DNA of 17,234 nt from DSAR01 sp034437315 (GTDB taxonomy: Bacteria > Chloroflexota > Anaerolineae > B4-G1), in the NCBI GenBank assembly GCA_034437315.1, contig DAOTUC010000196.1, forward strand, positions 1-17,234. Reading direction: 5' to 3'. Numbering within the stretch: position 1 is the first letter of the stretch; each line of letters begins with the position of its first letter. Under the pieces are notes generated by a model that had not been told where the DNA came from, ran no database searches, and saw only the letters and a list, made by a program, of their open reading frames with translations. The translations under genes and the position numbers were made by a program. Positions 1 through 6,077 of the stretch are shown one piece after another.

Positions 1-6
1 CATCAT

Positions 7-103
7 AGACCCTAAAGGTTTTTGCGCTGGTTTTGATGGAAAAAGGTCATTGTTTAAGGCAAAAACGTTGTTTGCGCGGCCTTGAGCAAAACCTTTAGGG
101 TCT
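7..103. repeat. MITE/REP-like element with 16-bp perfect terminal inverted repeats
   Basis: AGACCCTAAAGGTTTT at 7-22 is exactly reverse-complemented by 88-103, enclosing 65 bases with no coding potential. With one bulged T the stem can extend two more pairs inward (GC/GC). The element lies just past the stop codon of the minus-strand TOPRIM gene. Read on that strand, no T-run follows the stem, so it is a poor rho-independent terminator and looks more like a small non-autonomous repeat. No target-site duplication is evident in the few flanking bases. Membership of a dispersed genomic family is an inference that cannot be tested from one copy. Confidence 0.7.
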
Positions 104-138
104 CGCCATGCGAAATCCCAGAGAACCTATATTGAGAG

Positions 139-993
139 CTACATTTTTATAAAATCGACCAACTGTTGTAAGTCGGGATGCTTATCAACGTCTACATTTT
201 CAGCTGCCCAGCGCGCATAAGGCCTGCGCGGAAAATCGCGAGAGAGACGACGACATAATTGCACCAGGTGATCCTTACCATGAAACCAGAACAAGTATCG
301 GTGGCTCTCAAAGAAACTTTCAGTACTGAATCTTTCACGATACGCCTGGGCACTACTCCGAAAGAGATCGTGACGAACATTCTCAATGTTCTCCTGGAAA
401 ATTGTGATGAGTTGGCATGCTTCTTCCAGGCAATCATCGTAAGTCAATGACAATGGCATATCGCCACTCCCTCCTGTCCAGGTTGTATGGACATCCGGCC
501 AACGCGATCCTGGTTTTAACCGAGCTAGCGCCCAGCGTACGGCTTGATAGTCGAGCAGTTCCCGGGCCGACTCTTGAATATGCTGCTCAATGTCGACGAC
601 CGGCAACGCAGGACCATGCGCCCAGGCAGGCGCGTTCTCTCGCTCCACCCAATATCTCCAAATCAGATCAGCGTCAATAAAATAATTCTCTATAGCCGCT
701 CGGTGAGTCAGCCAAATAGGTTTCTCCCCCCATAAACGGATGAGTTCAGGCTCATCAGATGGCTCAACGTCAAAGTCACGATCTCGGAACCCCAGATATT
801 CAGGTTGTTGTGACCCTGTAGGATAGCTTCCCAGATATCCCTCAATAAACGCTTGCATTCCGCGCTTGCCGCCTACTGGTTTGATTAACGCGCCGCCAAC
901 CGGCATAAGATTTCCCAGGAGTAAATCATCCAAACTACCAGGACGGCCTTCACAGAAGACAATTTTCAAAGCTGGATCAATGACAGGTGGCAT
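139..993 (-). CDS. DUF4435/TOPRIM-like protein, probable effector partner of the upstream ATPase
   Basis: This 284-residue protein has the layout of the DUF4435/TOPRIM-like family. A strand ends in the acidic F-C-E-G motif (Glu15), then comes a glycine/lysine turn (V-G-G-K-R-G, about 40-45), then an R-D-R-D-F-D motif (Asp71, Asp73, Asp75) and an A-I-E-N-Y motif (Glu102). In TOPRIM nucleases these acidic residues bind metal, so nucleic-acid cleavage is plausible but unproven. The C-terminal half is helical and unassigned. I chose the ATG at 993 because a GTGAGG Shine-Dalgarno sits five bases upstream. That site overlaps the stop codon of the ATPase gene and leaves seven bases between the genes, which implies translational coupling. 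A longer frame from 1086 would overlap the ATPase by 86 bases. In PARIS the DUF4435 partner AriB is the toxic effector. Another ATPase-TOPRIM family remains possible. Confidence 0.8.
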   Translation of the reverse strand: MPPVIDPALKIVFCEGRPGSLDDLLLGNLMPVGGALIKPVGGKRGMQAFIEGYLGSYPTGSQQPEYLGFRDRDFDVEPSDEPELIRLWGEKPIWLTHRAAIENYFIDADLIWRYWVERENAPAWAHGPALPVVDIEQHIQESARELLDYQAVRWALARLKPGSRWPDVHTTWTGGSGDMPLSLTYDDCLEEACQLITIFQENIENVRHDLFRSSAQAYRERFSTESFFESHRYLFWFHGKDHLVQLCRRLSRDFPRRPYARWAAENVDVDKHPDLQQLVDFIKM

Positions 994-1000
994 AGGAACC

Positions 1001-2068
1001 TCACAAACGGCGAATAGACTCTTCGGATACAATAGACGTGACGGCTTCAGAATGGGTGGTAATGATAAATTGATTGTTTTTCCCAAGCTTACGCAGTGCT
1101 TTGAGCAATCCCTGTTGCAAAGGTGGGTGTAAATGTAGCTCCAACTCGTCGATCAAGACAACCGAGTTGCAAATATTCCAATAAGCGAAGTCAAAAATCA
1201 TAGGAAAGATCGCCCGCTCTCCCCCTGACATTTCGCTTAACTCGTATTGATGGTGTCCATCAAAAAGATAAAACCAGGGTTCCTCCATGATCTCATCTAC
1301 GTCTGTACGGGGTACGGGACCTTCAAAGCGGCGATTTGGAAAGACGGTCTGGTACGCACGCTCGATATCTGCCAGAAAGTCCCGTTGTCCAGACCGAAGC
1401 TCCCAATCACCCCGCTGCACTCGCTCGTGAAAGTGGAACCAGTCAGACAAACGTCTGCTTAGTAGACTCATATCGTCGAAAGTGAACGTTTGTCCATTGC
1501 TCTCAACCGGCGTCAAACTGTTCGTGGTGCGATGCTCGGTGTACCAGAAGACATCACCCACCCGTTCGAATAGTTGGGATCCTTCCGGCGCATGTTTGAA
1601 GATCATACGAGCGTACTTCCGGCCGTGAAACTGGAAAAACTCGGCCGCCCTTGACACTTCAGGGCGGTCTTCATTAGGATTATAATGCAGTTTGACGCGG
1701 GCGCTATCCCCGGGAGGGCATTTATCTTGATCTTGAGCCATATCGGTGCGACTAAAATACGCACGCGTTGCCTCAATCTCGTCTTGACTGAACTCAATGT
1801 CTAATTCAATGTCGACGGGACGTACCCAAGCTGTATTAGCCAAACTCAAATCAAAGCCAGGCCACTCCAATTCCGATGGCGAGACCAATCGCTCCGTAGC
1901 CGCGCCTAACATTGCCGCTATAGCCTGTAACACACTAGATTTGCCAGAGCCATTCTGCCCTACCAGTACAATCAGATCCTCGGCCAACCCAGTTTCTGGA
2001 TCTCGGAAATCTAGTTCTAGGCTGTTGAACCGTTTGTAGTTCTGAAGGCACAACTGCTGTACTTTCAT
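1001..2068 (-). CDS. RecF/SMC-like AAA (ABC-type) ATPase, AAA_15/AAA_21 type, of a two-gene putative defence operon
   Basis: This 355-residue ATPase has every ABC-type nucleotide site element. Walker A GQNGSGKSS is at 37-45, a signature LSEMSGGERA at about 277-286, Walker B SVVLIDELELHLHP with catalytic Asp307-Glu308, and the H-loop TTHS with His339. About 240 residues separate Walker A from the signature, where OLD/RecF-like proteins carry a lid or coiled-coil insertion. The protein ends about 16 residues after the H-loop, just where OLD proteins would continue into a TOPRIM domain. Here the TOPRIM is instead the next gene, so the pair resembles a split OLD or a PARIS AriA/AriB operon. The ATG at 2068 is preferred over a GTG at 2077, because an AAGGAG site lies eight bases upstream of the ATG and directly abuts the GTG. 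Only 35 bases separate it from the upstream racemase gene, so read-through transcription is likely. No clear private promoter was found. Confidence 0.88.
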   Translation of the reverse strand: MKVQQLCLQNYKRFNSLELDFRDPETGLAEDLIVLVGQNGSGKSSVLQAIAAMLGAATERLVSPSELEWPGFDLSLANTAWVRPVDIELDIEFSQDEIEATRAYFSRTDMAQDQDKCPPGDSARVKLHYNPNEDRPEVSRAAEFFQFHGRKYARMIFKHAPEGSQLFERVGDVFWYTEHRTTNSLTPVESNGQTFTFDDMSLLSRRLSDWFHFHERVQRGDWELRSGQRDFLADIERAYQTVFPNRRFEGPVPRTDVDEIMEEPWFYLFDGHHQYELSEMSGGERAIFPMIFDFAYWNICNSVVLIDELELHLHPPLQQGLLKALRKLGKNNQFIITTHSEAVTSIVSEESIRRL

Positions 2069-2103
2069 CGGCCTCACTCCTTATTTTCTATCGACACATT
2101 GAC

Positions 2104-3840
2104 CTACGAACTCACGACCGGCAACGTCAGCAGCGCGTGGGGCACGACCAGCACGTCCAGCGGTCGTCCCTCGGCCGCGCCGCCCAGCTCGCGCGCGGCC
2201 AACGCCAGCGCCTCCTCCATCGTCTCGACCGGCGTCATCTTGCACGCCGTCACCACGTCAGGGCGCTCGCTGCCCACGATCACGACCCGCGCGCCCTCCA
2301 GCACCTTCGCCATCACGAAGGCCCGTTGCTGGCCTGGCGGGTATCCGTGTTTCCGGGCGTCGTCCAGAATGTGTTGCACGTCGGGCGCGTCGCGCATGGC
2401 GGCCAGGAAGCGCTGCTCGCCCACGCCGTCGCCGGCGCCCTCCTCGCAACGGGCCGGGACGATCAGGAAACCGCCCGGCTTGACGACCGGCGTCGGCGCG
2501 AAGAAAAGGTAGGACGCCGCGCGGCTGGCCTGGTACAGGTTGGCGTCCTTGGGGAACCCCACCCCGCCGACGACGACGTCGTACTGGTGGGGGATGGGCG
2601 CCTCGTAAATCGAGCGGGCGAAAGCGACCAACTGCCGGTGAGTCTCCTCCGGTTCCCCGGCCTTGACGCAGACGACGCGCTTCTCGTCGTCCAGCACCAC
2701 GTTGAGGATGAAGCGCAGGCCGGCCCGGCGGGCCGCCTCGGTGATCGCCTCGTGGAAGGGGTTGCCCTCGATGCGGCCCAGGCGCGTGTCGGCGTCGTCG
2801 ACGAAGGCCGGGCCGTGGGTGTGAGCGATGAGCGCCTCGCCCGCCGCCCCCACCGCCACCGTCTTGCGCCCGCCGGAGTAACCGGCGTACTGGTGCGGTT
2901 CCACCAGGCCGGTCGCGATCAGCAGATCCGCCTCTACCGCCGCCCGGTGCGCCGAGACCGGCACGCCGCCCGGCGTGACGCCCAGGTCGACCAGGGCGGC
3001 GGGGTTCTGCGGCTCGTTGTCGATCACGCGGTAGCGCTCAACCACGTCCCGGCCTAGCTTGACGATTTTCTCCTCGTCGGTCGAGGGCCGGTGCATGCCG
3101 ATCCCGCACAGGAGCGTGATGTGCTCGTCCCTGACGCCGGCCGCCGCCAGTTCATCCAGCAACGCCGGCGCCAGGAGATGGTCGGGGCTGGCGCGGGTGA
3201 TGTCGGTGAACACGATGCACACCTTGAGCGAATCTGCCTCGCCCGGCTGGACCAACGCTCGCAGCGGCGGGGAATCGACGGGATCGGCGAGCGCCTCGGC
3301 GATGGCGGCCTCCACGTCCTCCAGCGGCTCGACCGGCCTGGAGGTCACGATATCGCCGCGCATACCGGGCGGGAGGGTGAATTCGAGGGTCGATTTGCCG
3401 TAGGGGATTTGATAGATTTGAGGTTCAAGTCGCCAGACGGGGTCGGTTTTCTGAAGGAAGTTGTGGCCCTCAATGGGGGTAGTTTTCAAGTGTTCAATGA
3501 ACGTGTACAGCCGGCGGGAGAGAGTCGCGCAGCGTTGGATCAGGTCGTCGCTCTCGTCCGGTGTCACGTAGCCCAAATCGAGCGCCACGTAGGCCAGCGA
3601 ACGCACCTCGCTGTTGGATCTCTTGGCAATGTGGAGGAAGTTGATGAAAGACTTGCTCGTCCCCCGCTCGAAACCCTCGGCGATGTTCGACATCGTGGAG
3701 ACCGCCGCCCGCTCGATGTGGCTGGCGAGCCTGTGCTGCTCATGCGCGGGGAACTTCTGCGCCAATCTGTAGATGATCCCCGCGATCTCCCGCGCATCCT
3801 TCCAAACCCGAAGGTCCTCAAAACGCTCCACCGTCGCCAT
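2104..3840 (-). CDS. larA: Fusion of four-helix-bundle S23/IVP domain with LarA-type nickel-dependent 2-hydroxyacid racemase
   Basis: The protein has 578 residues. Residues 1-120 are a canonical four-helix-bundle 'S23/intervening-sequence protein' domain (E-D-L-R-V-W-K near 8-14, S-N-I-A-E-G-F at 51-57). Residues about 142-578 are a full LarA/DUF2088 racemase. The LarA catalytic set is intact: His250, His316, Lys326 and His342 have the same spacing (66, 10, 16) as L. plantarum His108, His174, Lys184 and His200. In LarA, Lys184 anchors the nickel-pincer nucleotide and His200 ligands nickel. T-D-I-T-R (212-216) matches the substrate-binding loop. LarA homologues racemise lactate, malate or related acids; the substrate here is open. 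The start at 3840 has a strong AGGAGG site six bases upstream. No ATG, GTG or TTG lies between the end of the bundle and the start of racemase homology, so the fusion is read as one chain. The gene lies 37 bases after the dehydrogenase. No LarB, LarC or LarE is in the window. Confidence 0.87.
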   Translation of the reverse strand: MATVERFEDLRVWKDAREIAGIIYRLAQKFPAHEQHRLASHIERAAVSTMSNIAEGFERGTSKSFINFLHIAKRSNSEVRSLAYVALDLGYVTPDESDDLIQRCATLSRRLYTFIEHLKTTPIEGHNFLQKTDPVWRLEPQIYQIPYGKSTLEFTLPPGMRGDIVTSRPVEPLEDVEAAIAEALADPVDSPPLRALVQPGEADSLKVCIVFTDITRASPDHLLAPALLDELAAAGVRDEHITLLCGIGMHRPSTDEEKIVKLGRDVVERYRVIDNEPQNPAALVDLGVTPGGVPVSAHRAAVEADLLIATGLVEPHQYAGYSGGRKTVAVGAAGEALIAHTHGPAFVDDADTRLGRIEGNPFHEAITEAARRAGLRFILNVVLDDEKRVVCVKAGEPEETHRQLVAFARSIYEAPIPHQYDVVVGGVGFPKDANLYQASRAASYLFFAPTPVVKPGGFLIVPARCEEGAGDGVGEQRFLAAMRDAPDVQHILDDARKHGYPPGQQRAFVMAKVLEGARVVIVGSERPDVVTACKMTPVETMEEALALAARELGGAAEGRPLDVLVVPHALLTLPVVSS

Positions 3841-3861
3841 AAAGCTCCTCCTAACCTCAAA
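3417..3861. mobile_element. Possible IVP cassette inserted at the 5' end of larA, bounded by 9-bp inverted repeats
   Basis: TTTGAGGTT at 3417-3425 is the exact reverse complement of AACCTCAAA at 3853-3861. The two enclose only the S23/IVP-coding segment and its ribosome binding site. LarA homology (I-Y-Q-I-P-Y-G-K) begins directly at the inner end of the 3417-3425 repeat on the coding strand. The 3850-3870 end also holds three 7-bp near-repeats, CCTAACC, TCAAACC and TTCAACC. S23/IVP genes are known as mobile intervening sequences in 23S rRNA and as scattered single genes. Calling this segment an inserted cassette is an inference from the repeats and the domain boundary. No target duplication was identified. 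Confidence 0.45.
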
Positions 3862-3877
3862 CCTTCAACCCTAGCCT

Positions 3878-4984
3878 CTACAAGTCATACGCAATGCCGA
3901 GTTCTTCCCCAATCGCTTGCAAATCAGCCGCCACCTTGGGGTTGAGCGGGATGCCGGTCTCGGAACGCCGCTCCGCTTCCTCGTATTCTTTCTCGCCGTG
4001 GATATAGATACGGTCCTGCCCCTCCGCCTTGGGGGCCTCTTTCAGCCGCCGTTGCAGGTCGTCCATCGCGGCCTTGAACTCGTCCGGGGGGCGGAACGCA
4101 TCCACGCGCCACGCGCCGAAGAAGTGCCCGATTTCCGAGGGCAGTGGTTTGCCGTCGGGTGTCTTGGGATAGACGGTGTTGGCGTAGGCCGCGCCTGAGA
4201 GAATCGCGCAGAAGACGTCGACCCACAACGCCAGGCCGTATCCTTTGTGCCCGCCCATCAGCTCGCCGGCGCCGCCCAGGGGTAAAAGCCCGCCTCCAAC
4301 CCGCTGCTTGAAATTCTCCAATACTCGCTCAGCGCCGGTGGTGGGCGTGCCGGTCTCGTCGACCGCCCATCCCAGAGGAATCGGCTTTTCCAGGCGATGG
4401 TAGACCTCTAATTTGCCTCGGGGGACGGTGCTGGTCGCCATATCGAGCACGAAGGGTCGCTCTTCCCCGGCCGGCGCCGCCACCGAGATAGGATTCGTAC
4501 CCAGCATCGCATCCCGCCCGAACGTGGGCGCTACCAGTACGGCGGCGTTGGTCATTGTGATGCCGATGCAATCGTGTGCCAGCGCCATCATCGCGTAATA
4601 ACCGGCGATGCCGAAGTGATTGGAATTGCGCACGGTCACGAACCCACACCCGTAGTCGAGCGCCTTGTGGATTGCCTGCTCCATCGCCCGATAGGAGACC
4701 GGCTGTCCCAAACCGGCCCCAGCATCGATCAACGCCGTCGTCGGGGTTTCGGTCACTAGCACTTCTTGCGGTTGAGCAAGCATCGTGCCATCCCGCAGGC
4801 CGTTGACGTAACGGCGCAGGCGGGCGACGCCGTGGCTATCAACGCCCCGGAGATTCGCCTCTACCAATACGTCGGTCGTGATGTGGGCGTCCTCCTCGGA
4901 GACACCCATCTTCTTAAATACCGCCACGCAAAAGTCCTTTAGCGCTTCTATTTCTACCTGTGGACCGGCTTTTTCGGTCATCAT
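3878..4984 (-). CDS. Ldh2-family (malate/L-lactate/ureidoglycolate-type) NAD(P)-dependent 2-hydroxyacid dehydrogenase
   Basis: This 368-residue protein matches the Ldh2/MDH2 (YlbC/AllD/YiaK/ComC) dehydrogenase fold, unrelated to Rossmann LDH. Visible motifs are D-S-H-G at 49-52 with the likely catalytic His51, S-N-H-F-G at 121-125, G-T-N-P-I at about 162-166, D-M-A-T-S near 181-185, and G-G-H-K-G-Y-G-L in the C-terminal half. Length is normal for the family. The start ATG at 4984 is followed by a second ATG, and AAAGGAG lies nine bases upstream. It is the first gene of a minus-strand operon with the larA fusion. This suggests the racemase supplies the enantiomer that the dehydrogenase oxidises to a 2-oxoacid in the cytoplasm. 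Substrate cannot be read from sequence: lactate, malate and sulfolactate are all possible. Confidence 0.88.
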   Translation of the reverse strand: MMTEKAGPQVEIEALKDFCVAVFKKMGVSEEDAHITTDVLVEANLRGVDSHGVARLRRYVNGLRDGTMLAQPQEVLVTETPTTALIDAGAGLGQPVSYRAMEQAIHKALDYGCGFVTVRNSNHFGIAGYYAMMALAHDCIGITMTNAAVLVAPTFGRDAMLGTNPISVAAPAGEERPFVLDMATSTVPRGKLEVYHRLEKPIPLGWAVDETGTPTTGAERVLENFKQRVGGGLLPLGGAGELMGGHKGYGLALWVDVFCAILSGAAYANTVYPKTPDGKPLPSEIGHFFGAWRVDAFRPPDEFKAAMDDLQRRLKEAPKAEGQDRIYIHGEKEYEEAERRSETGIPLNPKVAADLQAIGEELGIAYDL

Positions 4985-5030
4985 TACACTCTGCTCCTTT
5001 CTTCAACCTGATTGATAGACATTACATGAT

Positions 5031-5076
5031 TTTATACCCAGATGGTCACTTGCACAAGTGACTTTTGACACAAAAG
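5031..5076 (-). promoter_or_regulatory. Promoter/operator region of the ldh2-larA operon with two adjacent inverted repeats
   Basis: On the minus strand a TATAAA -10 box (5036 down to 5031) lies about 47 bases upstream of the dehydrogenase start. The -35 region is weak, TTGTGC or ACTTGT depending on spacing. It is covered by the inverted repeat GTCACTTG-CA-CAAGTGAC (5045-5062). A second repeat, CTTTTG-ACA-CAAAAG (5062-5076), adjoins it. Dyads overlapping a -35 element are typical repressor sites. No regulator gene sits next to the operon, so the binding protein is unknown. Confidence 0.5.
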
Positions 5077-5332
5077 ACTATGCGACAAATGGAGCATTTT
5101 TAGCCTGGAGGGTTTTAGAAGTCAAAAGCCGACCTGCCCAGCCAGACGACGTAGGGCGAGTTTCCATATTCCGCTGGGGTTGATGGACTTTCCCAATGCG
5201 TTGGAACGGCCCCCAGGGGCTTTAGCAGGCCCCAGAACTGCTACGTTTTCCCCTGGATACATCCAATTGTACGAGACTGCCAGATGTGTTAAAATGAATG
5301 TGGTTGGATGTGAATTTGGACAAAGGAGATGG
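5077..5332. other. Divergent intergenic region between ldh2 and the membrane-anchored protein gene
   Basis: No convincing gene lies in this stretch. The plus-strand reading frame of the next protein stays open back to an ATG at 5180, but the promoter at 5267-5295 lies inside that extension, so the extension is not translated from it. GCCCC-CA-GGGGC at 5209-5220 followed by TTT, and an alternative pairing of GGGGC with GCCCC at 5229-5233, could form small competing hairpins. Their loops are too short to support a terminator call. Confidence 0.4.
5267..5295 (+). promoter_or_regulatory. Sigma70-type promoter of the small membrane-anchored protein gene
   Basis: A TTGTAC -35 (5267-5272) and a TAAAAT -10 (5290-5295) are separated by 17 bases. 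The predicted transcription start is near 5302, giving a leader of about 30 bases before the AAAGGAG ribosome binding site at 5322-5328. Confidence 0.65.
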
Positions 5333-5335
5333 ATG

Positions 5336-5902
5336 ATGAGTAAGTTTGGGAAAAGCTCTATGCGACTTTATCTATGGCTGATTGCTATTGCGATACTTTT
5401 GGGTGGGGTGGGTTTATTTCTAGGCGTGGGCGGAACCGATTCGCAGCCGCCAGCCGCCAAGATGTTACCCGACCTTCCCAGCTACGACACGATCGAGGAT
5501 CAGCAACTGACCGAGTACATCAAAAACCTGAGTGGGGGAGCGGCGTTATTGCTGGGGCATCCAGAGTTAGCGGCGACGGTAGCTGTAATAGACCAGGTCG
5601 TCGGCTGTTACCAGGAAGTCGGTGCGGTGCGAATGCGTGCCTACGCCAATCAAGAATTCCCTCTCTCGGCCGGCGCCGTCGCCATCGCCGATCGCAACGC
5701 GCTGCTGGATCCGGTCAATCTCTTCCGGTGCGTTGCACCAGTCATACCAGACGCCAGCGCCGAGAGACCGGAGATTCAACCCTGCACCGCTCGCTACACC
5801 CTTTCCCGCGACGACAATGAGTTCTACATCGTCTACGTTGGCACCACCGAAGCCATCTGCCGGGATTTCTGCACCGCGTTGGAGGGGTGTACGGCCCACT
5901 GA
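5336..5902 (+). CDS. Hypothetical protein with N-terminal membrane anchor and six cysteines
   Basis: The family is not recognised. From the ATG at 5336 the product has 188 residues: a short basic start (K3, K6, R10), one hydrophobic segment at about 11-31, then a soluble domain presumably outside the membrane. Six cysteines (91, 132, 150, 175, 179, 185), three packed in a C-x3-C-x5-C tail, would suit extracytoplasmic disulfides. There is no lipobox cysteine after the hydrophobic stretch, so it is more likely a signal anchor or signal peptide than a lipoprotein. The start is fixed by AAAGGAG seven bases upstream and by the promoter at 5267-5295. An ATG at 5333 is an equal-frame alternative with a tighter spacing of four bases. 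It appears to be a single-gene unit between the ldh2 operon and the EF-G gene. Confidence 0.75.
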   Translation: MSKFGKSSMRLYLWLIAIAILLGGVGLFLGVGGTDSQPPAAKMLPDLPSYDTIEDQQLTEYIKNLSGGAALLLGHPELAATVAVIDQVVGCYQEVGAVRMRAYANQEFPLSAGAVAIADRNALLDPVNLFRCVAPVIPDASAERPEIQPCTARYTLSRDDNEFYIVYVGTTEAICRDFCTALEGCTAH

Positions 5903-5930
5903 TCCGCCTGCGACAGGGATGGATCAAAAC

Positions 5931-5958
5931 TTGCATAATATTAGATTTGTGATATAAT
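5931..5958 (+). promoter_or_regulatory. Promoter of the EF-G gene
   Basis: A TTGCAT -35 (5931-5936) and a consensus TATAAT -10 (5953-5958) are separated by 16 bases. Transcription should start near 5965, leaving a leader of about 110 nt before the EF-G start. Confidence 0.75.
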
Positions 5959-5979
5959 ACCACGTCTGGAAAAGAAACG

Positions 5980-6034
5980 AGCGTTCGGCCATTGGCGTCG
6001 TTTGTCTGTTATCCGCTCTGGCTGAACGCTTTTT
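5980..6034 (+). terminator. Terminator-like hairpin (possible attenuator) inside the EF-G leader
   Basis: AGCGTTCGGCC (5980-5990) pairs with GGCTGAACGCT (6020-6030) over 11 positions with one G-U wobble, and TTTTT follows at 6030-6034. The loop is 29 nt. Because the hairpin lies between the promoter at 5931-5958 and the start codon at 6078, it could end transcription early unless an alternative fold or translation of the leader prevents it. Confidence 0.5.
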
Positions 6035-6077
6035 ATATGAATCCATCTCGGTTAGTTGTTAGAGTAGGGTAAAATAT

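Noticed and set aside
2137..3057. Long plus-strand open frame of 306 codons
   Set aside because: It is antisense to larA in high-GC DNA. Its product is rich in Arg, His and Val with no recognisable domain, and the opposite frame has full LarA motifs.
3091..3945. Plus-strand open frame of 284 codons
   Set aside because: Antisense shadow of the IVP-LarA gene with no domain and no ribosome binding site.
5209..5233. GC-rich hairpins followed by TTT as a terminator
   Set aside because: The first has a two-base loop and only three T residues, and it lies upstream of a plus-strand promoter with no plus-strand gene to terminate.
5180..5335. N-terminal extension of the membrane-anchored protein frame
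   Set aside because: The promoter at 5267-5295 and the AAAGGAG at 5322-5328 place transcription and translation starts inside the frame, and the extension would bury the membrane anchor.
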